From: Symsagittifera roscoffensis
Taxonomy: Eukaryota > Xenacoelomorpha > Acoela > Convolutidae
Direction: 5' to 3'
DNA length: 64,000 nucleotides
Assembly: GCF_963678635.1 (NCBI RefSeq)
Contig: NC_087069.1
Span: 29,366,776-29,430,775, forward strand
A model generated the notes under the pieces. The model did not search any database and was not told where the DNA came from. It saw only the letters and a list, made by a program, of their open reading frames with translations. Of this stretch, positions 32,713 through 45,845 are shown piece after piece (positions within the stretch are counted from its first letter, which is position 1; every line of letters begins with the position of its first letter). The translations under genes and the position numbers were made by a program.

Positions 32713-35700
32713 ATCTCGGATGCAACTAAATATGAAGTCGTTCAACATGAACAACCATTACATGCACTTTACAGGTAACAAACACCCTTAAGTCCCGTAT
32801 TAAAAGACCAATTGAGAAGCTGATCAAAATTTTTGCATCGAAATTATTATTTGCTCCACTTTTTTCCAATGTGATGTTTCAGAAGCTGCGTGTGATCTAT
32901 TTTCTGACATGGATGGAAACTATGGAACGAAATCAATCAAAAATAACATAAAATGTCCCAAGTCGAAAGACGAAATCATGAAAAATTTAGAAAAGCTGAA
33001 CGTGTAAGCTCAACTTTGAACTTTTACAATTAATTGACTTGCTCATTTTAACACACTCAATGGTAAGCGATGCACAAATAATATATTCGAAACTAGGGGC
33101 GGAGTTAAGAAGGGCAGCCCCCTTAGGGATTCCACCCCATGCCGACCCAAAGGGTCCCCCTTTGTACTATTTTGAGATATCCATTTTTGGCTGACTGACT
33201 CTAAAATTTATCTAAAGGCGCCTTTGGCGCCAATATATACCAATTTTGAGGCGAAGCGCGCGACGAAAAAAGCGATTTTTTGGTTGAAATTTTCTGTTTT
33301 TTCAAAAATTTGCCTGGGGAGCAGAAAATTTGGCCAAAACAGGGTCATTTTAGTGCCTTGGGAGAGCTCGAAAATCACTGTGGTCGGCCTTAAAAAAAGG
33401 TTGACCAAATTTTCGAAAATCCACCCCACCTCGAGAAAATCCTAGCTCCGCCCCTGCTCGAAATAGATTTTACTTTTTAACAATTTATCATCGTAGTTTA
33501 GACTCTTATGTAGATCGCGATGATTTTTTTTCGTTTTTTTTTAATGAAAAGTTTTAAAATTTGTTCAAGCTCAAAATTACTTTTTCGCGGTTTGAGGAAG
33601 GCAAACTCCCCTATCGAACAGCGAAAGTATAAAGGTCACGAAAAACTTCTTCGACTTCTAATTTCGAAAGTGGAATTTAATTTCCAGCTTTCCCAGCGAA
33701 AAAAAATTTACTCATTGATCCAGTTTTCTCAAATTTGGTTAGTTTTATCAAAAATAGTGTCAAAAGTTAATTTAACTTTTTCAGAAAATCGAAAACGTAT
33801 TTTTTTTTCTGCTGCGTTCATTGACTTTTTTCAACTTCTTGTTGGCTTTGTTATATATAATTGTCAATTTTTAACAAATTTAAAAAATCAAATTGGCAAA
33901 CTTGGGGATATTGTTTACAATGTATGTCCTTTGATTTGCAATGTAATTTTGGCTTGATGTGGCGTGTAGGGTGCTGAAGGGAACTGGCAACACGAGTAGT
34001 CTGCTGTTGAGTTACTCCTACATGGAGAAACTCCACAAGGAGGCTCCCGAACTAGTAAAGAGTCTGACCAGTGCACAGCTCCTCATGATAACTCTCGTTA
34101 GTCTATCTACTTATGTTCGAGTTAATCCAGCGTCTACCCGTTTAGAGGATAGCCACCTTACATCGAATTTGTACTTCTTAATTTCAAGGCTGTTTTTTTT
34201 TTTTTTCATTTAACTTCTTCCGCTTTTCAAAACAAGTTTTTTGTTGTGTAAATTTTTGTGCTCGAAAGCAGTGGGTTCGCTTGAGCATTTGAATTATAAC
34301 TTAAACTGTTCCTCTGGTCTAAAAATCGTTGTTTGGTCTAGTTTTTGAAGATCAATGTTTTCTATACACATGAGTTACTTTGATATCAATCTGGTTAAGC
34401 GTGGCGACTGATGTGTTTTGCTGATGTTTCAGTTGTTGTCAATCAAGTACCTGAATGATGAAGGCGAAGCTACGAAGCAACTATGGGATCTACTAGACAT
34501 TGCAGGTGATATATTATTTCTAGAAAGAAACAGGTTGAATAACCCTTGCCCTTGCCCTTGCCCTTGAAGATTCATCCCATTATTCGCTAGAATATGCTTA
34601 GGTTCCGACTACTAAACTTCAAATGCGAGTGTTGCTTTCGCTTTGCGTGCGAGATCAGATACCACAAATAAACGTCCTTTGTGATCTATTGCAAAGCATA
34701 GTAAAGCTTTTTCAGTCGTGATTTGAGCTGGAATGTAAATAGCGCCTCTTTCTGATTAGAAATCTTTTTGATCATGAAAACATTGTGGTAATTATCTGCT
34801 GTAGGCCACCCGGAAAGAGATTTCAATAGTTTTCAATACGTTAAAAAGGCATTCCCATGCTAAGCGACAAGCTCAAGTATCAAATAAGAGATCTTACAGC
34901 CTTGATTTGATTTTTATTCCGACAAACTTTGAAATTTTATTTGTGCCGAAAATAATGGTTTTAAAAAACTGGTCTAGTACGAGAAGAACAGCAAAATATA
35001 GCCCCTCCATCCGCAAATGGTAAAGTTTTTGTTGAGGGGCTAGAGCTTTTATGTTGCTAGACGTGGGTGGGTTAATAATGGGAAAGATCCAGAAAAACTG
35101 TTTGTTTCAGAGAAGGAGATGGATTGTGTTGAGGATGTTGAGTTTGAAGTGTTGAATGCCCTCAAGTGGAGACTCCATATGCCCCCTCACAGATTCAACT
35201 CCCTCGCTCTCCTCTTCCACAGAAGGTACACACTCCTCTAAGACTCTTTGATTATTCTGAAAATATGAATTTGGAAAATGTAAGATGTTTCAAAAAATAG
35301 TTTTTCAATATTCGATGAAAAAAAATAACCTTAAAAACTATTTTTTGAAACATCTCTCAAGTTTTCAAAATTCAGATTTTCATCAAACATTGAAACCCAT
35401 CGTTTTGATACCTCAGAGCGTATGCTTTTTTTGCGTTGGTTTGGAATAATATTGCTGGGTCCGTTGCTTCAGACCTTAGTAGACATAATTAAATGCAGTG
35501 AATCTGTTTGTTTCAGAATTCTGGGAAGCAAAATAAAGTTCCGTAATTTGGTTGACTACACAGATTTGACAGATTTTCTCACCGATCAGGAATTCTTTGA
35601 AAATTTGCGGGAGAGCATATCAAGTGGACTAAAGGTATGGATAACAGGGTATAAATATTATTAGTGTAACTAGCTGAAAATTTTTGTCAAGTGAACTACG

Positions 35701-38622
35701 GTACAATCTCCGCTTTGTATTTAGACAAGCCGAGCGTCGTGTAATACTACGAAACAACTTTTTCCCAATCTAAGTCGCTAAAAAAGTGCCTCATTTGTTG
35801 GCTTTTTGGTATATTCCAACAATCATAGGCATTTTTATAGCATGAGTTGCTGAAGTATTGGTGGGTAGTGTTAGTTCCTGCTTGATAAAAATAGGTTTTG
35901 TGAATATGTATGGAATCTGTTTTTTTATTTAAATATTTTGAGATGCTTTAAACATTCTTATTGTTTTCGCAAAAATTTTCATTTCTCTCAAAAAGTATTA
36001 CTAATTTTCATAAAAGTTACCTATGAATAAACCGGCTACTTCTTCACGAGTGTGTTTATTCAGGTAGTCTCTTTTTCTCTAGCCCCAAGTGCTAATGCCT
36101 TCGAAAATATCAGTGGTGGAATCTTACACCCATTTTTTGGGTTTTTTTTTCAAATTTCTTGAAAATTACCCTGCCAAATTTGAGTTTAAGGTATAAATTG
36201 GAGAAAACAGTCAGCAGGAATTTCTATATAAGCAGCTACACCCTAATTTTTTGAAGAGTTTTTTTTTAAAACTACCCTGACAAATTTGAGATGAAGGATT
36301 CAACCGGAAGAACATGCGGTACTAACCCCCACTTCTTAGAGGAAAGCAATGTTAAATGTAGCAAAAGTCAAGTTTTAATAAAACTTTTGAAAATTAAGAA
36401 AAAAATTTTGCATCAATACAATTTTAAAAGCCATGAACGTAGTCACCGAAGTTAAATAGGTCTTAGTGATTTTTTTCTTTCAGGAAAAAGTCCTAAATTG
36501 CTTACGCTCAAAATTATTTTCTGGCTGTTTGACGTTTTTTTTTATCTTTAGTTCTTTAATTTTGTTAAAAGGAAAGAGCTCCACTATCGAACAGCAAATG
36601 CGTAGAAGTCATAAAGAACGTGATTGACTTCTAATTTCGAAATTGGAATTTATTTTACGGATTTCCCAGCGACAGAAAAAATTTGCCAATAGATCCAGCT
36701 TTCTCATTAAAAAAAATTATCTCGAAATTCTATCGGGTTTATTTTATCAAGAAAGTGTCAATCATAGATTTTTCTCAGAATTCAAAGAGCTATAGGATTT
36801 TTTCATCTCGAAGTTTTAATTTTTAGAAAGAGTCATTTTTTTCTAGTTTCTTTTGTTCATGACTCTTTTCCGTCATATCATATCATCTCTTTTACAAAAC
36901 AAGTACCGCCAGCTTTGATAGGGCCCTAGCGTCTTTTTGTTTTAAGCGGCCATTGCACTGATGATATGATAGGTTATTTTTATTTTCTCGGCTAGGGGTT
37001 TGATTCCGGCACATTGCAGAATTTCTGTTAATTTTACTTTTTTCCGAACCTTTTAGAGCTTCCTTTTTGCCCTTCTCTCATTTGTGCTTGCGAAGTTTAG
37101 CTTAGGCATCTGTATCTAAAAATGGAATAGACTTTGTTAACGGAAAAAAAGCTGCAAATGGGATCAACCAAAACTGATGATCAGCAAATCAGGTTAATTG
37201 TTCCTATTTGATAAAAACAGCTCTAATGAAAATGTATGGGATCGGGTTTTTTTATACTTTTTGAAAGACTCTTTGGAAAAAATTTTAATTTTTTTCAAAA
37301 AATTAAATTTTTCTGAAACTACTCTATCGATTTTTTAAAAAGTGGTACCAATGGGAAGTCCGTCCACTACCCTGTGCCTGCTTTCCCTGGGCTCTTTTTA
37401 CTTGCCCCATTTTATACAGCCTTCGGAAAAGTGTGTGCGGGGGTGAATTTTCGACCTATTTTTTTTTTGGATTTTTGACTTTTTCTATTTACCTTTTTAC
37501 CGTTTTTTGAAACTTTTTGATTTTCCTCAAAAACTGCCCTCCCAAATCTAAAATTTTGAGTTAAATGGGTGGAACGGGTTGTAAGAGGCTCCCTTGCATG
37601 TGCGGCTTTGCCCAAATTTTCTTACACATTAAGTAGTGTCTCAGGGAAATTCCAAACTCACAAAAGTTTCACTCATATTTTAATAAAGCAATCAATATCT
37701 AGGTTTACCTCATATTTTAATAGAGCCATAATTAGGTTTTGGGTGAAGCCCATTTTCTAAGTTTTTGAAATTACCTATTTAATTCCGCATCAGAACAACA
37801 AAATCAAAATTTATCAAACAGTTTTAGCTGGGCCTCTAGTTTAATATGATGAAATGTTTTAAAACTAAAGTCAAATAAGTCATATCAGCTTTCAGTATTT
37901 TTCAAAAGTATATTCGACTAGAGGCCTGATAATGGATTATTGTTACTTAATCGCGATCTCAACATAACTAATCAGAATTGGTTTATGATATAGTCTTGAA
38001 ACAGTTTCTTTCACTCATCCTAACATTTTTGCAGGTGTTATCCTGGGCTGTAGTGACTTACGTGACCCTTCTTGGTTTCACATCAGCAATCATAATATTA
38101 TCACAACAAAAAGATACCACAAATGAAGGACTATGCGAAACAACCTCCGTAACAACAGAAACAGCAACTACTGTCACCAGGCTCCGCCACTCGGAATATC
38201 AGACGGAAATATCAGAATACCCAACAGTTAAATATCCGCAACCTACCAACTATATCAACCCCACCATGTGTTTTATTGCAACAATTGGATCCCAAATTAA
38301 AGACTGGATTTATAAACCAGATGTGGAAGATGACGTGTACAAGATGTCCGATTTAGCATCGTGTCTTAGATGCACAAGCTGGGCATCGCACGACAACGTA
38401 TCCAAGCATCCGGGAAGACTTCCGAGTCGCGTCTTTCCGAGAGAAAGCACGAATGATGCAGAGCGAAAGGACGACGACCAAAGTACAACGAAATCTTCAT
38501 CAGTTTATATGAATGAAAAAAGCAATTTTTATGAAAACGAATGGAACTTCACTAGATATCGATATGACATGAGACATTTTGTTATAAAAAGGGTGACAAT
38601 AAGTTTCAACGCAAAATATTGA
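32713..38622 (+). CDS. CNPPD1: CNPPD1 homologue (cyclin-box membrane protein), at least seven exons
   Basis: Exons are about 32713-32774 (ATG 32720), 32883-33003, 33970-34096, 34433-34505, 35113-35225, 35517-35634 and 38035-38622. All have AG/GT borders, and the phases join into one frame of ~398 residues, near the family's ~410. The cyclin-like core reads SLLLSYSYMEKLHKEAPEL, LLSIKYLNDEGEA, EFEVLNALKWRLHMPPHRF. It is followed by LVDYTDLTDFLTDQEF and a hydrophobic helix in the last exon (WAVVTYVTLLGFTSAIIIL). That order matches cyclin Pas1/PHO80 domain-containing protein 1. The C-terminal ~150 residues are polar and poorly conserved. The cellular role of CNPPD1 is not settled. Exon 1 may have further 5' exons or receive a trans-spliced leader. 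A hAT-like MITE lies in intron 2 and SINE-like sequence in the last intron. Confidence 0.75.
33094..33456. mobile_element. hAT-like MITE, 363 bp, in an intron of the CNPPD1 homologue
   Basis: The ends read TAGGGGCGGAGTTA and TAGCTCCGCCCCTG, so the termini are inverted repeats of a CAGGGGCGGAG type usual for hAT elements. The flanks TTCGAAAC (33086-33093) and CTCGAAAT (33457-33464) match at 6 of 8 positions, consistent with an aged 8-bp target duplication. An internal palindrome GGCGCC-TTT-GGCGCC lies near 33218-33232. There is no transposase. Confidence 0.75.
33633..33775 (+). repeat. Dispersed repeat copy (GGTCACGAAAAAC family) in a CNPPD1 intron
   Basis: This shares AAAGGTCACGAAAAAC, TTCTAATTTCGAAA and CATTGATCCAGTTTTCTC with 25800-25940. 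Its ends are unknown. Confidence 0.55.
35635..38034. other. Last intron of the CNPPD1 homologue (2.4 kb)
   Basis: It contains a diverged copy of the GGTCACGAAAAAC-type repeat (36605-36780) and a SINE-like fragment. The fragment has a B-box-like GGGTTTGATTCCGG at ~36995 and the tail TTTGTGCTTGCGAAG at ~37083. The remainder is AT-rich with no ORF of note. Confidence 0.5.
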
Positions 38623-39244
38623 TATATCTTTGGAAAATAATTACTAAAAATTTGAGTCACTATCAAGCCTTGGATCTATTGCTCTAGTCATACATAGGGT
38701 AGAAATTAAAAAATGAAAAAGTATGAACTTAACTTAAAGAAATTGATCATTCTTTTCTGCTTGTTAGAATTTTTCAGTAAACATCCAAGTCTTGAAGATT
38801 GTAAAACAGCATTAAATCCAATGTGTTGTTAAACTAATTCAATGTTTTTGAAGCAACTATGCTGATAAATTTAATTTTTGCGCATATGTGATAGCTTTTT
38901 TGCTTTAAACTCAAAGGAACCATTGTTATTTGTCATGTGGCAAATCTTCAAACGTTTCTTGCTTACTTTCAGATCTGTCATCATGTTGGAAGCACTAGAC
39001 CGTTTTGATGCAAAATGTTTTTACCTCGAACTGAAAACAACTTTTTTTTCGGTTTGTCATGTTAGTCAAAACCAATCAAGCTGCGCATTTGTTCATTAAA
39101 TCGCTTTTGATGGCCTAAGTTCTCAAAGTGAAGCTTGTTATGACTTATTATAAACTTCAAGTATTACACATGACTAGCAGAGAAAGTTAGCTCAAAAATC
39201 CGACAGTTTATTGCCGTCGTTAAAAGTTGTTAGCTGAGTTTAAA
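38623..39244. other. Intergenic region between the CNPPD1 and LRRC9 homologues
   Basis: No repeat or ORF recognised. TTAG at 39230-39233 is a possible acceptor just before the LRRC9 start. Confidence 0.35.
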
Positions 39245-42200
39245 ATGGCTGAAAATGCGAAAAATTCAGCTACGGACGAGGAAACCTTGAAAGAAGTTTG
39301 TGGCATGAACGGAATAAATTATGCCAAAATAGCCCAGAATCTTGTCGAAGACGTAGCCAAAATTGAAGTTTTATTCTCTCCTTTCTGCAAACTCGCAACA
39401 TTGAAGCCTTTTGTCAATTTAACCCTTTTACGGGTTTTGAAATGCGATGTTGTAACTTTGGAGGGCTTACAATTCATACCCAAATTGCAGGAGTTGTATG
39501 TTATAGAATGCGGCGTTAGAACAATAGCTTATTTGGAAAACTGTGTTTCACTCAAGAAGTTGTATCTTTACGGGAACAAAATATCTAAAATCGAAGGTCT
39601 AGAATGCTTAAAAGACCTGCAAGTTCTTTGGCTAAATGCGAACCAAATTTCGACTATCGAGGGTTTGGACGAATTAAAACAACTTGTGAATCTGAGTTTA
39701 GCTGAAAACTGTATCACCAAAGTCGGAAACTCTCTGGAACATTTGACAAGTTTGGAAACGCTGGATCTAAGTGCGAACAAGATAACGTCGTTCAAAGATT
39801 TGACCAGCCTGGCCAAACTGGCGAGATTAAAGTCGCTGAGTTTAAAAGACCCAATGTGTGGACCGAATCCGGTGTGTTTATTATGTAACTGTACCACGCA
39901 TATATTATACCACATGCCATCTTTAACTCACCTAGACTCGCAGGTAGTTACAACCGAAAGTGTCCGTGAAGTGGAGTCGATAGTGTTGAAAAAGAAGATG
40001 TACTATAACATGCGAGTGAAGACAGTCAGAAGAAATATGGCTGAATTGTTGAAGCAGCTTGACACAGAGACGAAGAAAGCGCAAAACATACCTGTTAATA
40101 AGTTATTAACTCTAACTAGGACATTGAGAAGTGTGGAGCGGGAGTTGATAGAATTAGGTGAAGGTTCTTTTGAGGAGCTGGAAACTTTCAATTACTCTGG
40201 ATCAACGTCGGCGTTGGATCCAGCGTCAACGAAAGCAGCAAAAAATGTCGAGCATGATTCGACTCTAATCGCAAGTCTGAAAGAAAAGGTCATTGAACTC
40301 AAAAATGCGATTCTTAAATGGTCCAACTTGATAAAGCAACTCGACATGCAAAGCTCGGATTTCAAACTGCGGATCAAAAGCGTAGCAGAAGCTTCGATTC
40401 AAAGGCTGACAACCGAACTTGAAAGCGGTGGGAATGTGAGGTTCGAAGACGGTCTTCCGTCGGATCCTTGGTACACTTCATGTCGAGACCTTGTGATGTC
40501 TAGGTTCTGTGCATCGTCGCTGAGACAGTTCGACATTCAAGGGATTCGAATCCAAAGAATAACGAGATTACACAATCGCATGTTGAGACTAAACTTCGAT
40601 GATAAACTGGATGATGTAATCGATGAGTCACAGTCAAGGAATACTTCCCAGTTTAAGAAGAAGTTTGAATACCTTTTCTATACCTGGAACCCAAACGTGC
40701 ACCAATGTTGCAAAGATACAATGGATTTATACGAACAAGGTTTGCCAGATTTGGATTTTTACGAGTCGAATAGTGAACTTCCAGCGATTCCTTTGACTAA
40801 TAGTGTTAGTTTAGCTGAAAAGCAAAGGTTACACAAGTTGCATAAGACGTCAGTTAAGCGCCTATGTGATCAAGAGGACGCGAGTCATGGCCAATTGTTG
40901 GTGTGTAAAGTGTACCTAGGTCGAACAGTGTTGACACATGACACATCTCGTATTAGTGCCGAGAATTTTCCGAACGTCGACTCGGTGTTCAACCCGATTT
41001 CGGCACAGAATACGACAGGAAGTTCGGCTCAAAATGATGCAAATGACTCAACGCAAAGCAAAACGGCAGTTGGGTCTGAAAATTCGGATGAGCATTCTAG
41101 CTGTAGCTCCAATAACACGGCTAACTCGAGCAATAACCAAAACTCAGATTGTGACTGTATCACAAGGCAGTGTAATTGGTTCCTATTCGATAAAGATCTA
41201 GTCGTTCCAGAATACATTGTAGACTTTAATTACAGTTTCAGAACTAAATCCAGTTCACCTTTCGTTAATTTACCTGACGGAGTTGGAATTCAAGGCCAAA
41301 GTTTGACCCTTACTGAGCGATTAGGAGTGAAAAGTGACCTTGAAACAGATGATACCGAGTTGATAAGTTCGACCTTGAAAATACTGCCCAATAGACTGAG
41401 GTTCACTTCGGCTTGCGAAGACATTCTGCTAAAAGTTACTGGGGAGAGTATTTTGACGAATATAACAGTTCTCAATTTGCATCACTGTGGTATAAACAGA
41501 GCGAAACCGATTCCCACGCTGCCTAATTTGACGAAGCTTATTATTAGTTATAACGAGTTAACAAGACTGGAAGATTTCGGTAAAATTCCAACGCTTGAAT
41601 ACCTCGATGTAACTTCAAATAAGCTAAACACATTGGAAGGTTTGAAAAACTTGACAATGTTGAAGTATCTGGACATTTCTTGGAACGAGTTATGCAATAG
41701 CAGAGATGACGTTGCAATATTACGTAAGCACGCGCCCAATATAGTTCACTTGAATCTCGCTAAAAATCCTTGGAGGAAAGCTGAAAATTTACGGCTGAGG
41801 GTTCTAGGTCGACTTAAGTTGTTGAAGACTTTGGACGGAACGCTAATAACAGATTTAGAAGTTTCGGCTGCAAATAAAGCCGCAGCCAGTGCTCGTGTTT
41901 CGCCGACGGCGCTGATTTCTAATGGCCGAACCGATTCTCATAGGCCGAGATCCTTAAGCTTAGCTCCCTATTCGGAAATCATGTTCAAAACAAGCAAAAA
42001 GAAACCGGAACGCTTTTCAGAAGTGGACGGAACCTGGCTGACTAAGATCACATGTTTGTATCTAGACAGTCAACATCTAAGCAAACTCTCGAATTTGGAA
42101 AGACTAGAAAGTTTGAAGTTTGCATCTTTTCGAGATAACGATATAACTAAAATCGAAGGTCTAGATAGCTGTGTAAATTTGGAAGAGTTATGCTTGGATA

Positions 42201-44113
42201 GCAATTGTATTCCCAAAATTGAAGGGATCTCAAAATTGACGAAATTAAAACGACTGAGTTTGAGTAATAATGTAATTACGCAAATTGATTCCCCCTCAAC
42301 TGAAGCCTTGACTTCTCTATATTATCTGTCGCTAGAAAACAACCAAATATCGACTCTTCTACCGCTCAGTAACGTTGCAACCCTAATGGAGCTGTACCTC
42401 GGAAACAACCAAATATCCAACATTCGGGAGGTTTTTCACCTCAAAGGTTTCCAAAATCTGGTAATTTTGGACTTGTTTGGCAACCCAATAGTTTCAGCGG
42501 ATGCCCAAAATTACAGGTTGTTTGTAGTCTACCATTTGAAAAGTCTAAAAGCGTTGGACGGAAGCGCAATCTCAAATTCGGATTTAAACCAAGCGAGAGA
42601 ATATTTTGGCGGCAAGCTTACGATGGACTTCGTGGCCGATAAGTTACGCGTGAATGAGTTTACTCAAGTTCGTGAACTGGATTTTCCGAGTTGTGCGATT
42701 CGGTATGTGGACCTTGGAAATGCTAATCTATTTAGCAACCTCAGAAGTCTAAACCTCGAGCATAATTCACTATCTTCATTCAGCGGGTTAATTTATTTGG
42801 ACAATTTGCAGGTTTTATGTCTAAATTACAACAAAATTGAGACTATTTTAGATTCAAAGTCGAGTAAAAACAGAAATTCAGAGGCGCAATATGGTTCAAT
42901 CGAATCCATGCGATTTATATTGCCCAAATTGGAAGTTTTGCATTTGGGTTATAATGGAATTTCGGATATAGCCAGCCTACAGTTAGACAGAATTACATCA
43001 GTAAGATCGCTTTTCTTACAAGGCAACGACATTTCTGAAGTAGATGGCTTGCACGCTTTAACGTCACTTCGAGATCTAGTATTGGATCGAAACAAAATCA
43101 AAAATATCGGCCCGACAAGTTTTGTCAGAAACGAAATGTTAGTCGAACTGCATTTGGAAGAAAATCGACTGCGTGAACTAACAAATATTCACTTTCTTCA
43201 TAGCTTGCAAAGACTGTACCTTGCCAATAACAGGCTGCAAGATATGTCCGAGTTAGACAGACTGGAAAACTTGCCTAACTTGGTGGAAGTGAATTTGACG
43301 AACAATGCGATATCCAGAAGGCTGTTACATAGACCAGTGTTGGTGTTCAGACAGCCTAATTTGGAAATCATCGATGGAATTTCGGTGACAGATGAGGAGA
43401 GACAGAAGGCGGATATGTACTTCATGGACCAACAGACCACCTTACAGGCACCCTCCACCATTCCCCAGATACAAATGACTGATAACATTCTACCAGGTAG
43501 GTTGCTACTTGTCTCTTCTTCTTCTTTCTTGTCAACAACAGTTGTTTTTGTCCTGACCACACTTCTAGATTGTGAAATAAACATATAAAGATGGCATACA
43601 GTCTTTTATTCTAATATGCTCACTCAACGTTTTAGATTAGATCGACATTTCCCACTTTTGGCAAGAATATCCTAACAATCTTGGATCTGGATAGCTTTGC
43701 AATTCTGCGGTACCTGGAAGCCTTTTCTGGTTTTAAAAAACAGCACCAGGGCTCATTAACTTCCTCAACTTGGTTTTCTTAATCGTAATACTGAACGAGG
43801 AACCTCTAATCTAAGTTTCCAAGCATTCAATCGTATTTTTATCGATATTACCTTTTCAGGTATTAAGTCGAGTTCCGTGAACAGTCCGATGAAAGTAACA
43901 AGCGTTCAATTGGGTTCGAGTCCCGGTCAGCACTTCGCTCTGGACGAATCTGGAGCCGCGATGACCCGCAACAGACATCAAAGGAGCTCGGGAGCCGCAA
44001 ATGCCGGAGGCCATCTAGTATCGGGTCTGGCGGGTCAAAGGTCCGCTGGGAATATTAACATGACGACCAATGCTAGATTGTACAGACGGTTCTTCCAAAC
44101 GCCTCCGAAGTAA
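39245..44113 (+). CDS. LRRC9: LRRC9-type leucine-rich-repeat protein, one giant exon plus a C-terminal exon
   Basis: Exon 1 is 39245-43496 and exon 2 is 43860-44113. CAG/GTAGGT and TTTTCAG borders join in phase to give about 1501 residues; vertebrate LRRC9 is ~1450. There are three blocks of SDS22-like 22-residue LRRs: residues ~50-240 (LKKLYLYGNKISKIEGLECL and following), ~740-880, and ~940-1410. A helical linker lies between blocks 1 and 2, with a low-complexity Asn/Ser stretch near residues 590-645. The three-block layout and length are what point to LRRC9, a protein linked to motile cilia or sperm in animals. The second exon encodes a Gly/Ser/Arg-rich tail ending RRFFQTPPK. Without splicing the frame runs into the intron and stops at 43588 beside an AATAAA (~43576), so an intronic-polyadenylation isoform is possible. 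Having 4.25 kb of coding in one exon is unusual for this family. Confidence 0.85.
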
Positions 44114-45526
44114 ATTAATACAGTTTGGGAAAACGCAGAAGAAAAACCAAATAAGTTTTTTTTTATTTCATAGCAAAGTGTCTCCCAGCTTTTAAACCCC
44201 AAAGTTTCTCCAAGGTTTGGCAGAATTTTATCCGCTGAGATTAGAAAAGTTCTGCAAGCTGGCTTTTTTAAGAAAAAAGTATGTTTTTCTGTGCTTTTTG
44301 ATGCTTAAATTTATATTAGAGTTCGCTAAGCTAGCTTTAAGAGAGTTATAGAAACCATTATGCTATCAAATCATCTCAGGCTTGTAATTATTTACTGTGA
44401 AATTAGAGTGTAAAATTGTAAATACGTGTTCATTCATTGTAAATATTTATAGAAAGATAGATTTCATCAATATGCTTATAAAATTTTTGTTATTTACTTC
44501 ATTTTCGAAAGGAATGCAATGACGAAAGGATGTCTTAAGAAAGCAAGATAGAAAGAAAAGAAAAGAGAGAAAAAGATTTATATTTCATTATTACTCCGAC
44601 TTTGGACGAACGTGAGGAATATGGCTCTTTTCCGCTTTTCCCCGCCTTTTAATTTCAAAATTAAAAACCACTTAAATGTTGTCATAATGCACTGAAACTT
44701 GGCATGATGAGCAATCGCACACTAGAGAACAGATTTTTTCTTTGCTGTGCATCGTAAAATTAAGCGTTTAGCCATAATCTGCATGCGACAAAGCGGGTTT
44801 GCTACGCATTATCTCAAACGACCGTCGAGCCGTCGTAAACTGCTTGTTGAACTTTTTGAAAACTTTATCTAGGATTTTTTTCCGCAAAAAATAGTTCCGA
44901 TTTGAAATCAGTCAAGCTAAATCAGTCATACAAGGACACATTATTTCTTTCCCCTTCATTTCAATTTTTTCTTAGCGACTTACGTGTTTTTATGGCTGAA
45001 TGCGTGATGTTATGATTTAAGGTATAAATAGGTATCAACTTGATCACCGTTCAAAGTTTCATTACATTATGACAACGTAAAAATTGTTTTTTTTTCTTTT
45101 CTAAATGCGGGGTAAAGTGGAAAAGGGCTTAATTTTCTTACCAATCAAATTTCAATACTTGATTTTCAAGACTTTATCAAACCGGTATATAGACTTTCTT
45201 TCCGGGTTAACAACTTGTTTAACAGAATCACTTGAATTAATTGATATCTTGGTTCATAATGAATTCAAATTTCTAAGCGTCTTCGGCAGACTTAGTCTGG
45301 AGAAAACAAATATGCCTGGAACGCCAAAGGTCCTAGGTTTGAAACTTGACCTGTCCTTTTTTTTTCAAATGTGAAATAGTCAGCTTCAACAAAATTGTCG
45401 GCTTATTTTTGTCTGCTTATGTTTTGTCGGCTTAGTTGCCATATTGTAGAGTTTTAAAGTTTTCTTACATTATAGTTGCTTTTGGCTTTTAGTGGTCTGA
45501 ATAACCTATGCTGTTTGTAATTTTAC

Positions 45527-45560
<34 letters not shown>

Positions 45561-45815
45561 TTTGTCAATTCGTGCCGGATGACAAGTGTGACACTTTGGT
45601 TCGCATTCTAACCATAATTGTTTTAACGAAAAACTAAAACTGTAATAATAAATATTCAACAAAATAACCTGTTTAAGAATCACAGACGGTGCTTTGGCCA
45701 CCAATTTTAAAGATAAATATCTGGAAAAATAACCAAGAAAGGACACGAGAAGTGTGAATATGAACTCTAATAACGTCATTAACCAATGAAGCTACAGTTT
45801 AGTCTTTTTCGCTTG
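44114..45815. other. 3' flank of LRRC9
   Basis: AT-rich with no supported gene. A SINE-like B-box segment (GGTCCTAGGTTTGAAACTTG, ~45329) is followed by a T-run. A (TA)n tract occupies ~45531-45558. Confidence 0.4.
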
Positions 45816-45845
45816 AATTACTTTTCGTCAATACATGACGAAAAG

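Noticed and set aside
37978-38034. Upstream extension of the last CNPPD1 exon as a standalone 214-residue protein
   Set aside because: A clear TTTTTGCAG acceptor at 38034 and phase agreement with the preceding exon show that these bases are intronic.
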